Notes under the pieces: generated by a model
What the model was told of the DNA's origin: nothing
The model's input: only the letters and a program-made list of their open reading frames with translations
Databases searched by the model: none
Translations under genes and position numbers: made by a program
Part shown: piece after piece, positions 35,934-45,372 of the stretch
How the letters are laid out: each line of letters begins with the position of its first letter
Position numbering within the stretch: position 1 is the stretch's first letter
Assembly: GCA_905214735.1 (NCBI GenBank)
Contig: CAJMNI010000008.1
Coordinates: forward strand, 10,220 to 74,219
Source of the DNA: an uncultured bacterium
GTDB taxonomy: Bacteria > Bacteroidota > Bacteroidia > Bacteroidales > Muribaculaceae
DNA: 64,000 nt
Reading direction: 5' to 3'

Positions 35934-38786
35934 ATGAACCGTCGTTTATATTCATCGATATTGCTCCTTTCGGGAGCCTTAGCGGTGGCAGCCGCTCCCC
36001 TCAGCAGGGAGCAGGCCCGCCTTAACGCCATGTCGTTTCTCAGGGAGGGAAATATGAAGAAGCTCGCTCCGGGCGCGTCAAATGCCGGAGTTGCCATGAA
36101 AGATGTCGCCTCGCCCGAGGGACTCTATATCTTTAATGTAGGCACGGGAGGTTTTGTCATCGCCTCCTCGAGCGACCGCACTCAGCCGGTGCTCGGCTAT
36201 TCCGACGAGGGAAGTTTCGATATGTCGCAGATCCCGCCTCAGGCAGCCGCATGGCTCGGGGAACTATCCTCGGCCGTGAAGGCTCTGGAGCAGGGCGACG
36301 CGCAGCAAAAAGGGTGCTCGCCGATGAAGGTGTCGAGCTTCGCCTCGAAGCCGAAGATCGAACCCCTTGTGAAGTCGAAATGGAACCAGGGGTATCCTTT
36401 CAACCTGATGACTCCCTCCTATGTCGACGCCAACGGCAACACTGTGGCCCACAGTGCCACGGGTTGCGTCGCAACGGCCACCACCCAGGTGATGTATTAC
36501 TGGAAATGGCCGCAGGAAGCCACCAAGACCATCCCCTCCTACAGATATGACTGGAGCGGCAACGTCAGGACGATGCCCGCCCTCGATCCGGTGGTGTTCA
36601 ACTGGGGCGTCATGACCGACACCTACAGCGGCAGCTCCTCGCAGGCCTCGAAAGAGGCCGTGTCGCAGCTGATGCTTTATGCCGGCTGCGCCATGCAGTC
36701 GGGATATGCCGGTGCGACCGGAGCGACGTCCATCAACGCGATGAACGCGCTGAAGAACTATTTCGGATATTCGGCCGACATGTTCAATGTCTATCATCTC
36801 GACTATACTTTCGCCGAATGGGAAGACCTTTTCTATCGCGAGCTCTCCGCAGGCCGCCCGCTCCTCATGGGGGCCGACAACTACGAACGCACCGGCGGCC
36901 ATGAGTTTATCTGCGACGGATACGACGGCAACGGCCTCTACCATATCAACTGGGGCTGGGGCGGTTACTGCGACGGTTATTTCGTGCTCACCGTCATGGC
37001 CCCCGACTCGCAGGGCATCGGCGGCTCGACCGACGCCAACGGCTATTCCATGGGACAGAACGTCTGCGTCAACCTGCGCCCGGCCTACGACACTCCCGAT
37101 GTGGAGACGGTCTGCGCCTCCATTTCCAATTTCTATGCCTCGCAGGCCACGGTCAATCCCGACGAATCGGGCAAGTTCAGCGTCAATGTCGGCTGCACTC
37201 TCCGCACCCTTCTGCTCCATCGATATGACATCGAACATGCGTTCCGTCTGCTCGACGCGCAGGGGAATGTAGTGGCCGACGGCCTCGGCAGCCGCACCGA
37301 CAACTATGATCCCGCCAGCCGCTATTCCAAAAACATGACCGTGGAGATCCCGGCGCTCGCCGACGGAATCTACCGTCTCCAGGGAATCAGCCGGCAGAGC
37401 GGAAGCTCCGAATGGCTCCCCGATCTCTTCGCCGATCACAACTATCTGACTCTGACGGTGGCCGACAACAAGATGAAGACCGAGGCTGTCCCCGGCCGTG
37501 GCGAGAAGCTCCGTGTCGACGAAGTGACTCTGGTCGACGCCACTGTCGGCGGCGAATGGCAGCAGGTGAAATACACCATCACCAACCTCGGCGCCGATTT
37601 CTATGGCGAGACATATATGTTTGTCGACGGAAAACGCTCGTCGGGCAATACGATCAGCATTCCCGCCGGAGAGAGCGCCGACATCTATTTCAAATTCCAG
37701 CCGAAGAACGAACCCGGCAACCACAGCTTCGTGCTCTCGCGCAACACCGGAATGTCGAATATCCTCGACTCCCGCGAAAAGATGTATAACATCGACTGCA
37801 TGTGGGACGCATCGGGCAACATCACGGCCCTCCCCCCGGTCAAGACGAATCCGAGCTATGAAGTCGCTCCCTCCGCGGCGGCCGTCTATCTCTATGGCCC
37901 GAATCCGCGCACAATCGTGGTGAAGGAGGCTAATCCCAACCTCGTGCTCTATCTTGACGAAAACGCCACGATTTCCTCGCGCGTGGAGAACGTCTACCGC
38001 AAGAACATCACCAACATCGTGAAAGGAGGGCATGCCGCCAAGGTCACATTCTCCGATCAGTATGATCTGGCCATTCCGGCAAGCTTCACCGCCGACGAGG
38101 CAAGCTACACCCGCAGCGAGATGCCCCGCTGGTCGACGGTGATCGTTCCCTTTGCCATTGACCGTGTGAGCGTCGGCGATCAGGATCTCGACTGGTTCCG
38201 CTCGGCCGACGACACCGGCAAGAACATATTCATCAAGCAGCTGCAGGGCACCCGCGCCTCGCGCGTGATGTTCAAACACACGGAAACCGACCGGATCGAG
38301 GCCAATACCCCGCTTTTCGTCGGAGTGCAGGGCGAACTCGGAGGAACGTCGTTCGACCATACGGGAAAGAGCGTCACTTTCTCCGGCGCCAACACGATCG
38401 TCGAGGCTCCGGCCGAAACTGTGGCCAACGCCGAAAAGGGTAGCGCCGCAAGACTGCTCGGATGCTACAGCATCCGGTCAATCGCAGGCTTCCACGTGCT
38501 CGACGAGAATTTCGAGACCTTCTCGAAACAGACCGCTCACGCAGGCCGTCCGCTCAATGCTTACCTCCAGAGTCCTTACGCCTACGACAGCTTTGAAATC
38601 GTCTATGGCGAGGGGGAGGATCCCAGCGCGGTCGAGGATATCCTCGACGAAAACAGCGAGATTGCTGCCGACGCTCAGGTCTTCAATCTTCAGGGCATCC
38701 GCGTCGGCGTCTATGCCGACTTCGCAAAACTCCCCGCAGGCTTATACATCGTGGCCGGCCGCAAAGTCATGAAAGTCATGAAATAA
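35934..38786 (+). CDS. Secreted C10-family cysteine protease (streptopain-like) with beta domains and sorting-like tail
   Basis: 950 residues; signal peptide MNRRLYSSILLLSGALAVAAA. A streptopain-type propeptide (about 22-125, LYIFNVGTGGFVIASSSDRTQPVLGYSDEG) precedes the C10 catalytic domain. C178 in SATGCVATATTQVMYYWKWP and H323 in TGGHEFICDGYDGNGLYHINWGWGG form the catalytic pair. Several Ig-like segments follow (about 385-890). The end (VFNLQGIRVGVYADFAKLPAGLYIVAGRKVMKVMK) is a sorting-like tail. A surface protease inside a mannan operon suggests attack on the protein part of mannoproteins. Starts 15 bp after GH76 and ends 10 bp before the next gene. Confidence 0.92.
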   Translation: MNRRLYSSILLLSGALAVAAAPLSREQARLNAMSFLREGNMKKLAPGASNAGVAMKDVASPEGLYIFNVGTGGFVIASSSDRTQPVLGYSDEGSFDMSQIPPQAAAWLGELSSAVKALEQGDAQQKGCSPMKVSSFASKPKIEPLVKSKWNQGYPFNLMTPSYVDANGNTVAHSATGCVATATTQVMYYWKWPQEATKTIPSYRYDWSGNVRTMPALDPVVFNWGVMTDTYSGSSSQASKEAVSQLMLYAGCAMQSGYAGATGATSINAMNALKNYFGYSADMFNVYHLDYTFAEWEDLFYRELSAGRPLLMGADNYERTGGHEFICDGYDGNGLYHINWGWGGYCDGYFVLTVMAPDSQGIGGSTDANGYSMGQNVCVNLRPAYDTPDVETVCASISNFYASQATVNPDESGKFSVNVGCTLRTLLLHRYDIEHAFRLLDAQGNVVADGLGSRTDNYDPASRYSKNMTVEIPALADGIYRLQGISRQSGSSEWLPDLFADHNYLTLTVADNKMKTEAVPGRGEKLRVDEVTLVDATVGGEWQQVKYTITNLGADFYGETYMFVDGKRSSGNTISIPAGESADIYFKFQPKNEPGNHSFVLSRNTGMSNILDSREKMYNIDCMWDASGNITALPPVKTNPSYEVAPSAAAVYLYGPNPRTIVVKEANPNLVLYLDENATISSRVENVYRKNITNIVKGGHAAKVTFSDQYDLAIPASFTADEASYTRSEMPRWSTVIVPFAIDRVSVGDQDLDWFRSADDTGKNIFIKQLQGTRASRVMFKHTETDRIEANTPLFVGVQGELGGTSFDHTGKSVTFSGANTIVEAPAETVANAEKGSAARLLGCYSIRSIAGFHVLDENFETFSKQTAHAGRPLNAYLQSPYAYDSFEIVYGEGEDPSAVEDILDENSEIAADAQVFNLQGIRVGVYADFAKLPAGLYIVAGRKVMKVMK

Positions 38787-38796
38787 TCATCCTGAT

Positions 38797-39750
38797 ATGA
38801 AAAAGATAAGTTTTAGTTTGATTCTCACGGTCATTATGGCCGTGGGAATTTTTTTACCTGCCTCCGCAAAGAAGAGCAGACATTCTCAGGCTTCGTTTAC
38901 GGTAGCCAGTTATAATCTCCGCAATGCCAACCGGTCGGACTCTGTCAACGGCAACGGCTGGGGGCAGCGCATGCCCTATATCTGCGACATCGTGAGATTC
39001 CACGGTTTCGACATCTTCGGCACCCAGGAATGCTTCCGCCATCAGCTCGACTCGCTCGTGAGCCGGCTTCCCGGCTATGCCTACATAGGGATAGGCCGCG
39101 ACGACGGGAAGCGGGCCGGAGAGCATTCCGCCATCTTCTACGACAAGAATCAGTTTGATGTGCTCGATTCCGGTAATTTCTGGCTGTCGGAGACACCCGA
39201 CCGTCCCGGCCTGGGCTGGGACGCCGTCTGCACGAGAATCTGCACATGGGGTAAATTCCGCCATCGCGCCAGCGGACGCGAGTTCATCTTCGCCAACCTT
39301 CACATGGACCATGTGGGCCGCAAGGCGAGAGTCGAAGGGGCGAAACTCGTGCGCCGCAAGCTGGCCGAGATCGCTCCCGACTGCCCGGCCATAGTCACCG
39401 GTGACTTCAACGTCGACCAGAACGACCCGGTCTACGGCACCATGACATCCGATGGCGACTTCCGCGATTCCTACGAGATCGCCGGGTTCAGATATGCCCC
39501 GACCGGAACATTCAACAATTTCCGTCCCGATGGATTCACGACTTCCCGCATCGACCATGTCTTCCTGACGCCGCAGTTTGTCGTGGAGAAATATGGCATC
39601 CTTACCGACACCTACCGCGCACCCGATCCGAAGTCCCCGTCGGCCGGGATGAAGACCCACGACGCCCCCTCCGAACTCGAGATGGAGCGTTATATTGCCC
39701 GCACTCCCTCCGACCATTTCCCTGTTGCGGTTCATCTTACTCTCAAATAA
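38797..39750 (+). CDS. Secreted endonuclease/exonuclease/phosphatase-fold hydrolase
   Basis: 317 residues; signal peptide MKKISFSLILTVIMAVGIFLPASA. The EEP-fold metal and catalytic motifs are all present: YNLRNAN, the metal glutamate in FGTQECFRHQL, NLHMDHVGRKAR, VTGDFNVDQND and the terminal TPSDHFPVAV. EEP enzymes hydrolyse phosphoesters. In the B. thetaiotaomicron yeast-mannan loci a member of this superfamily is a phosphatase acting on mannan phosphate, and the position next to GH76 and GH125 fits that job. Nuclease or lipid-phosphatase activity cannot be excluded from sequence. Last gene of the susC operon. Confidence 0.85.
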   Translation: MKKISFSLILTVIMAVGIFLPASAKKSRHSQASFTVASYNLRNANRSDSVNGNGWGQRMPYICDIVRFHGFDIFGTQECFRHQLDSLVSRLPGYAYIGIGRDDGKRAGEHSAIFYDKNQFDVLDSGNFWLSETPDRPGLGWDAVCTRICTWGKFRHRASGREFIFANLHMDHVGRKARVEGAKLVRRKLAEIAPDCPAIVTGDFNVDQNDPVYGTMTSDGDFRDSYEIAGFRYAPTGTFNNFRPDGFTTSRIDHVFLTPQFVVEKYGILTDTYRAPDPKSPSAGMKTHDAPSELEMERYIARTPSDHFPVAVHLTLK

Positions 39751-39774
39751 TGCCAAGAATATCCAAAAAACAGA

Positions 39775-39822
39775 TATGGCAGAATTCAGGACATAAAAAA
39801 TGACTGAATCCCTGATATTTGC
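39775..39822 (+). promoter_or_regulatory. Operator and -7 element of the GH125-manA operon
   Basis: TATGGCAGAATTC (39775-39787) differs from the motif TTTGGCAGAATTT at two positions and ends exactly 26 bp before the -7-like GATATTTGC (39814-39822). An inverted related copy, CTTGGCATTATTT on the minus strand (39745-39757), lies 17 bp upstream. Confidence 0.6.
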
Positions 39823-39854
39823 AATAAAGAATCATACGAACGAACAATCGAAAC

Positions 39855-41330
39855 ATGAACAGATATAAGACACTCATCGCTCTGCTGGCCCTCCCGCTGA
39901 CGGTTGTCTCCCAGCGTGCCATGGCCGGCGAAATCGTATGTCCGGTGGATGCCGTCGCTCCGGTAGTGGCTCCTTCGGCCGCCGCCCGATATGCCAACAC
40001 GTGCCGCCCTCCGAAAGAGAAGAGGCTCTTCCATTCCGACGAGGTGGAGAGGCAGATCAAGCGCGTGAAATCGCTGCTGACCAATCCGAAGCTGGCATGG
40101 ATGTTCGAGAATTGTTTTCCCAACACCATCGACACCACGGTTCATTTCCGCAAGGATTCGGAAGGGAAGAACGAGACGTTTGTCTACACGGGCGACATTC
40201 ACGCCATGTGGCTTCGCGACAGCGGGGCGCAGGTGTGGCCCTATGTTCAGCTCGTCAACAAGGACAAGAAGCTGAAGGATATGGTGGAGGGAGTGATCCG
40301 CCAGCAGTTCAAGCTGATCAATCTCGATCCTTACGCCAACGCCTTTAACGACGGCCCCACCGGGGGCGACTGGCAGTCGGACATGACCGACATGATTCCC
40401 GAGGTGCATGAGCGCAAATGGGAGATTGATTCCCTTTGCTATCCGGTGCGCCTGGCATACGAATACTGGAAACAGACCGGCGACTCGTCGATTTTCGACG
40501 GGATCTGGATGGAAGCCATCAACAATATCGTCGAGACTTTCGTCACTCAGCAGCGCAAGGATGGGGTAGGACCCTACCGGTTCCAGCGCAAGACGGAGCG
40601 CGCTCTCGACACTCTCAACAACGGCGGCCTCGGCGCGCCGGTGAACCCGGTCGGGCTCATCGTCTCCTCCTTCCGTCCCTCCGACGACGCCACGACGCTG
40701 CAGTTCCTCGTGCCGAGCAATTTCTTCGCCGTCAGCATCCTCCGCAAGGCCTCGGAAATCCTCCGCACGGTCAATCATGAGAAGAAGCTCGCCGACCGTT
40801 GCGACGCCCTGGCCGCGGAAGTGCAGCAGGCGCTCAACAAATATGCCGTCTACGACCATCCGCAGTTCGGCAAGGTCTATGCCTTCGAGGTCGACGGTTT
40901 CGGCAACTATCTGCTGATGGACGACTCCAACGCCCCCAGCCTGATGTCGTTGCCCTATCTGAGCGACGTGAGCGTCAACGATCCCATTTATCAGAACACT
41001 CGCCGCCTCATCTGGAGCAAATCGAATCCCTATTTCTTCGCAGGGAAAGCCGGCGAGGGAATCGGAGGCCCGCATATCGGCTACGACATGGTCTGGCCGA
41101 TGAGCCTGATGATGAAGGCATTCACCTCGACCGACGACAAGGAGATCGCGGAGTGTATCAAAGCTGTGGTCGACACCGACAACGAGATGGGATTCATCCA
41201 CGAGTCGTTCCATAAGGACGACCCCTCGAATTTCACACGCGAATGGTTCGCCTGGCAGAACACTCTCTTCGGCGAATTGATCCTCAAGCTGGTCAACGAA
41301 GGTAAAGTCGACCTTCTCAACAGCATCTGA
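39855..41330 (+). CDS. GH125 exo-alpha-1,6-mannosidase
   Basis: 491 residues with an N-terminal signal (about 1-25, TLIALLALPLTVVSQRAMA). GH125 hallmarks: GDIHAMWLRDSGAQVWPY, TGGDWQSDMTDMIPEVHERK, the region ending WSKSNPYFF, and NEMGFIHESFHKDD with the later FTREWFAWQNTLFGELI. The length equals that of characterised GH125 enzymes. The enzyme removes terminal alpha-1,6-mannose with inversion and completes backbone hydrolysis, most likely in the periplasm. It starts a two-gene operon with mannose-6-phosphate isomerase 28 bp downstream. Confidence 0.95.
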   Translation: MNRYKTLIALLALPLTVVSQRAMAGEIVCPVDAVAPVVAPSAAARYANTCRPPKEKRLFHSDEVERQIKRVKSLLTNPKLAWMFENCFPNTIDTTVHFRKDSEGKNETFVYTGDIHAMWLRDSGAQVWPYVQLVNKDKKLKDMVEGVIRQQFKLINLDPYANAFNDGPTGGDWQSDMTDMIPEVHERKWEIDSLCYPVRLAYEYWKQTGDSSIFDGIWMEAINNIVETFVTQQRKDGVGPYRFQRKTERALDTLNNGGLGAPVNPVGLIVSSFRPSDDATTLQFLVPSNFFAVSILRKASEILRTVNHEKKLADRCDALAAEVQQALNKYAVYDHPQFGKVYAFEVDGFGNYLLMDDSNAPSLMSLPYLSDVSVNDPIYQNTRRLIWSKSNPYFFAGKAGEGIGGPHIGYDMVWPMSLMMKAFTSTDDKEIAECIKAVVDTDNEMGFIHESFHKDDPSNFTREWFAWQNTLFGELILKLVNEGKVDLLNSI

Positions 41331-41358
41331 TTTTATTCACATTAGACAGGAAATTATC

Positions 41359-42321
41359 ATGTGGATTTTCGAAGATATCTTCAAGACCACCATCTGGGGT
41401 GGGGACAGGATTCCGGCGCTGAAGAAAGTTTCGGTCGATCTTCCCAATGTGGGGGAGAGCTGGGAGATTTCCGGAGTCGCAGGCTCGGAGTCGGTGGTTG
41501 CCGAAGGAAAAGACAAGGGGCTCACGCTTCGTGAGCTCGTGCGTAAATATGGCGCCTCTCTTATGGGCGAGGCGAATTTCGGGAAATTCGGCGAGGATTT
41601 TCCTCTTCTGATAAAGTTTATCGACGCCCGTCAGGATCTCTCAGTGCAGGTTCATCCCGACGACGCGCTTGCGCAGAAACGCGGCTTCCGCTTCGGCAAG
41701 ACCGAAATGTGGTATGTCGTTGACGCGGCTCCCGGGGCCAGACTGGCCAACGGATTCCGTCATGAAGTAGATCCCGGAGAATATGCCGGGCTTGTCGAGA
41801 CGGGAAAAATTGAGGATGAGCTTCGGTTCTGTCCGATATCCCGCGGCGACGTGTTCTTTATCCCGGCCGGCCGGGTGCATGCCATCGGCAAAGGGGCATT
41901 CGTGGCTGAGATCCAGCAGACCTCCGACACCACCTATCGTCTCTACGATTATCATCGCAAGGACGCCAACGGCCGTGAGCGCGAGCTCCACACTGCCCAG
42001 GCCTTCGATGCGATCAATTTCCGCGACACTGACGGAAAAGCCGTCGACTACAAGGCTGAAGAGAACGGAGCGGTCAATGTGGCCGATTCTCCTTTCTTCA
42101 CAACAAATGTGATCAAAGCCGACGCGGCAATCGTGCGCGACTACGGTTCTCTCGATTCCTTCGTGATTCTGATCGCCACCTCAGGAGAGGCCGACATCAG
42201 ATGCGGCGGGGAGAGCATCACCCTGAGAGCCGGTCACAGCGTGCTCCTTCCCGCTTCGGCCGGAAGCTACGAGATCGAACCCGTCGGAGGCTTCACAGCC
42301 CTCGAGACATATATTCGTTAA
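41359..42321 (+). CDS. manA: Mannose-6-phosphate isomerase, class I (ManA)
   Basis: 320 residues, cytoplasmic, no signal. A zinc cupin of the type I phosphomannose isomerase family: IWGGDRIPALK near the start, SVQVHPDD with the metal-binding His, the conserved KTEMWYVVDA with its glutamate, and AGRVHAIGKGAFVAEIQQ with the next histidine. It converts mannose 6-phosphate to fructose 6-phosphate and so links the mannan locus to glycolysis. Co-transcribed with the GH125 gene. Confidence 0.95.
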   Translation: MWIFEDIFKTTIWGGDRIPALKKVSVDLPNVGESWEISGVAGSESVVAEGKDKGLTLRELVRKYGASLMGEANFGKFGEDFPLLIKFIDARQDLSVQVHPDDALAQKRGFRFGKTEMWYVVDAAPGARLANGFRHEVDPGEYAGLVETGKIEDELRFCPISRGDVFFIPAGRVHAIGKGAFVAEIQQTSDTTYRLYDYHRKDANGRERELHTAQAFDAINFRDTDGKAVDYKAEENGAVNVADSPFFTTNVIKADAAIVRDYGSLDSFVILIATSGEADIRCGGESITLRAGHSVLLPASAGSYEIEPVGGFTALETYIR

Positions 42322-42469
42322 GAAGTTTGTTTAGGTTAGTTTTAAATTATGGAAATGGAAGTTGTTTTCATAGAGTAATGTTGAAATACGAAGTTAAGTT
42401 TTTTATGTTGGCAGTTATAAGTAATAAGTTGAGTTTTTAGACAACCTGTTAAATAAGCAAAACGTGAGA

Positions 42470-42511
42470 ATCGCCCCGCCGAACGAGATGTTTAGCGGGG
42501 CGATTATATTG
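42470..42511 (+). terminator. Terminator after manA
   Basis: A perfect 10-bp stem ATCGCCCCGC (42470-42479) / GCGGGGCGAT (42495-42504) followed by TATATT. It lies about 150 bp after the manA stop; the intervening stretch is AT-rich with no gene seen. Confidence 0.75.
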
Positions 42512-42577
42512 TGAATATTGCGCTGTTTCCGGCGGGAAGGAGTCCCGGCAGGGAATTTATATATCGGATGGAAAAGA

Positions 42578-42614
42578 GGGCGGGAGAAGCCGCGGGAAGG
42601 GGCGGGAGAAGCCG
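42578..42614. repeat. Short direct repeat GGGCGGGAGAAGCCG
   Basis: Two identical 15-bp copies at 42578-42592 and 42600-42614, period 22, in the non-coding gap between manA and the next gene. Role unknown. Confidence 0.5.
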
Positions 42615-42616
42615 AT

Positions 42617-42660
42617 AAAATAAGATAAAATAAACGGTGGAGTCGAATCGGCTCCACCGT
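42617..42660 (-). terminator. Terminator of the GLUG/discoidin gene
   Basis: The stem ACGGTGGAG (42634-42642) / CTCCACCGT (42652-42660) is followed on the minus strand by TTTATTTTATCTTATTTTATC. Confidence 0.8.
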
Positions 42661-42687
42661 ATGAGGAATTATTGATGGTTATGGGAA

Positions 42688-45183
42688 TCAGCGGATGGCT
42701 ACCTTGGCAACCTTGCTGCCGGCGGGAGTCACAACGCGAACCAGATAGATCGAAGCAGGGAGTTCGATCGCTGCGGTTCCGTTTACGCTCTTCTTCGAGA
42801 TGAGACGGCCGGCGAGGTCATATACATATACTGTGGCGTCGGAAGCCTCTACAACTGCTGCGCCTGCTGCTGTGCGGACGCTGATTGCTGCGTCGTCGGC
42901 GTCAATGCCGCCGACACCGGTGCCAACCACATATTTGGTGCCATATACGTTGAGGGCCGGAACGCGGGCTGTGAACTTGTTGTTTGTCTGAGTTTCGCCG
43001 ATAAAGAAAGGAACTTCAAGCTTCACGTAGCGTGCTCTCACGGGAGCTGTTTCAGCTTTGGCCTTAACTTCTTTCGGCTCGGCCTCGGGACCTGACTCAG
43101 ACTTGAAAGTATAGGTCTTGATGTCCTGGATGCCGACCCCGGTTGCGGATACGACGCGGTTCCAGCAGGTGTTGGTGTCGCCCTGCGGGGTGATAAGGTC
43201 GAGATCGGGAGCTGTGTTCGAGACGTAGATGTTCAGATCTTCGAGGTTGGGTTCGTTTGTTTCGCCGCCAGCCTTGCAGTCCACGAGTTCGATTTTCTCG
43301 ATGTCGTAGGTATCTTCGAGGTCGATCACAGCAAACTTGATGGGATCGTTTTTCGAAGCCTGGGCGAAACACCATTTGTGGTCTTTGTCGGCGTAACCGT
43401 TGATCAGATTGCTTGCAGTCTCGCGCATGTTGACAGCGTCGTAGCTTTTCAAAATGGTCTTGCCCACGCTGATGAGGTTGTTTTCGCGCTCGATCGGACG
43501 CGAGTATTCGCCGAAGATGTCGACTCCGTAGATGCGGACGGCGCCGTCGGCCTTGGTGAAGGTGGCGCGGAGATAGCGCACCTCTACCGGTGTAAACGAC
43601 TCATCCTTATAAATGCGGTCGCCGTCGTTGGTCTTGTGGAGGATCTCGGTCCAGTTCTCGTTGTCGAGGCTATATTCCAGTTTCCAGTCGGGAGTGTTCT
43701 GCGAGTTGGGCTCGTAATGTTTTGCATCCTCAAACCAGAAGCGGTTGATCCTGTAATAGTCGGTGAATTCCCAGATCACCCATGGGTGTTCCGACTGGTT
43801 TTCACACCATTTCTTGCCCCGAGTCTCCTCTCTGGTGTTGAGATAGAACTCATGCTCGCCGTCGTTGACGCGGCCGCTGGCGTCTTTGATTAAGCAGCGG
43901 AGTTTTCCTGTGCCGTCTAACTTGACAGTGTTGATGGGCACGGGAACCTCATTCACGTTTACAGTGAAAGTAGTCGATGCTTCCTTGACCGTATTGTTGC
44001 CGGGAATCGTGACGGTGATTGTGGCCGTGCCTTTTCCCACGCCGGTTACTGTGCCTTCCTGATCGACAGTGGCGATAGATTCGTCGCTGGAGCTATATTT
44101 GGCGCCATAGAGAGTGCCGACTTTGGCCTGTTTGGTAGCGCCGGGAGCCACTGTTACTTCATCGCCTGCATGGATGGCGAAAACTTTGGATACGTCGACG
44201 GGGCTTGTCTGCCATTTGAGGCGGGGAAGCACGCCGGCTTCTGCGGTCCAGACGTCAGCGCTCCAGCCCAGCGTCTCGGTGATGAATTTCGGGTCGGTGA
44301 GCTCGGCGAAACTCTTGTCTGCGCCGTCGGTCGAGTTGGCATTGTCGCTCTTGATTATCGAATGAGCGAAATAGGGGCCGGTCCATGAACCGGCGAGAGC
44401 ATAATCGTTCTCGAGTTTGTCGTCCTTGTCTTTGGGTTTACCGAGGATTCGGTGCTGGTCGCCCATGTCGGTATTGATGCGGATCATCATCGGGGCGGCC
44501 ACAAAGCAGTTGGTGATCTCATGTTGCACGCCGCCGTCGACGAGAGCCGCGATGCCGCCCACGCAGTTCTTGACGCCTAAGATCGTGCCGCCGAAGTAGC
44601 ATTTGTCGATCACGAGGTTCACGGGCGTGCCGACCAGACCGGCAGCCTGATGCTCGCGCGAATAGGAATAGGTGATGCCGTAGCAGTTCTCGATGCGGGT
44701 GAGAGCGTCTCCGCAGCCGCCGATCAGAGCGCCGACGTGGTCGCGACCCGCAACCTTACCGGTGACGTAGCATTCCGAGATGGTGTTGTTTCCTTTGTCT
44801 TTGCCCACCAGACCGCCGGCGTTTTGGTCGCCGAGGATGTCGACATTTTCAAGACCGAGTTTGGTGATGGTGGCGTCTTTGATGGCTCCGATAAAGGCGT
44901 TTTCATTGCGGTCGGCGTTCTGGACGCGGATTCCTTTGATCACATGACCGTTTCCGTAGAGTTTGCCCGTGAAGGGGTGGTTGTCGTCGCCGAGCGGCGT
45001 CCAGTCGCCCGTGACTGTGATGTCGGTTGTAAGGGTGTATTCGCCTGCGAGGTTGTCGGCGATCGCCCTTAATTCTTCCTCATTGCTGATGTTGACGGGG
45101 TCGACGGCCCAGGCCGCCGTAGCGGACAGGCCTAACAGAGCTGCCAGGCCCAAACGTCCTGAAAAAGTAGATAGCTTTTTCAT
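42688..45183 (-). CDS. Secreted GLUG, Ig-like and double-discoidin surface protein
   Basis: 831 residues with no catalytic motif. Signal peptide to TAAWA. The GLUG block (about 30-250) opens with EYTLTTDITVTGDW and FTGKLYGNGHVIKGI and includes GGLVGKDKG. A bacterial Ig-like 2 domain lies near 345-410 (AKYSSSDESIATVDQEGTVTGVGKGTATITV). Two discoidin-type domains follow (about 440-565, GKKWCENQSEHPWVIWEF; about 575-745, DHKWCFAQASKNDPIKFAVIDL). The sorting-like tail is at 775-831 (ATVYVYDLAGRLISKKSVNG to KVAKVAIR). The pattern mirrors the protein at 24631, suggesting one family. Probably a surface glycan-binding protein. It has its own promoter with the locus operator motif. Confidence 0.83.
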   Translation of the reverse strand: MKKLSTFSGRLGLAALLGLSATAAWAVDPVNISNEEELRAIADNLAGEYTLTTDITVTGDWTPLGDDNHPFTGKLYGNGHVIKGIRVQNADRNENAFIGAIKDATITKLGLENVDILGDQNAGGLVGKDKGNNTISECYVTGKVAGRDHVGALIGGCGDALTRIENCYGITYSYSREHQAAGLVGTPVNLVIDKCYFGGTILGVKNCVGGIAALVDGGVQHEITNCFVAAPMMIRINTDMGDQHRILGKPKDKDDKLENDYALAGSWTGPYFAHSIIKSDNANSTDGADKSFAELTDPKFITETLGWSADVWTAEAGVLPRLKWQTSPVDVSKVFAIHAGDEVTVAPGATKQAKVGTLYGAKYSSSDESIATVDQEGTVTGVGKGTATITVTIPGNNTVKEASTTFTVNVNEVPVPINTVKLDGTGKLRCLIKDASGRVNDGEHEFYLNTREETRGKKWCENQSEHPWVIWEFTDYYRINRFWFEDAKHYEPNSQNTPDWKLEYSLDNENWTEILHKTNDGDRIYKDESFTPVEVRYLRATFTKADGAVRIYGVDIFGEYSRPIERENNLISVGKTILKSYDAVNMRETASNLINGYADKDHKWCFAQASKNDPIKFAVIDLEDTYDIEKIELVDCKAGGETNEPNLEDLNIYVSNTAPDLDLITPQGDTNTCWNRVVSATGVGIQDIKTYTFKSESGPEAEPKEVKAKAETAPVRARYVKLEVPFFIGETQTNNKFTARVPALNVYGTKYVVGTGVGGIDADDAAISVRTAAGAAVVEASDATVYVYDLAGRLISKKSVNGTAAIELPASIYLVRVVTPAGSKVAKVAIR

Positions 45184-45198
45184 TTTGAAAAAAATTAA

Positions 45199-45230
45199 GG
45201 TTAATGAATATTGAGGTTAATGAATATTGA
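45199..45230. repeat. Two tandem 16-bp repeats in the leader of the GLUG/discoidin gene
   Basis: GGTTAATGAATATTGA occurs twice back to back (45199-45214, 45215-45230), directly upstream of the start codon at 45183. TGATGGTAT follows twice just beyond. The block lies in the predicted 5' leader. Confidence 0.55.
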
Positions 45231-45291
45231 GGTTTGATGGTATCAATCTGATGGTATTATAATCATACTTGACGGTATTAAGATCACAACA

Positions 45292-45338
45292 CAAATATCA
45301 AAAAAAAGGCAGGATATAGAGTATAATATCCTGCCAAA
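45292..45338 (-). promoter_or_regulatory. Operator and -7 element of the GLUG/discoidin gene
   Basis: On the minus strand: TTTGGCAGGATAT (complement of 45326-45338), exactly 26 bp, then GATATTTG (complement of 45292-45299), the same non-consensus -7 as the GH125 gene. The operator is half of a perfect inverted repeat, GGCAGGATAT (45308-45317) with ATATCCTGCC (45326-45335). Confidence 0.6.
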
Positions 45339-45372
45339 ATAGTATACGCGTGTATAAGATAGGGCGTTGATG

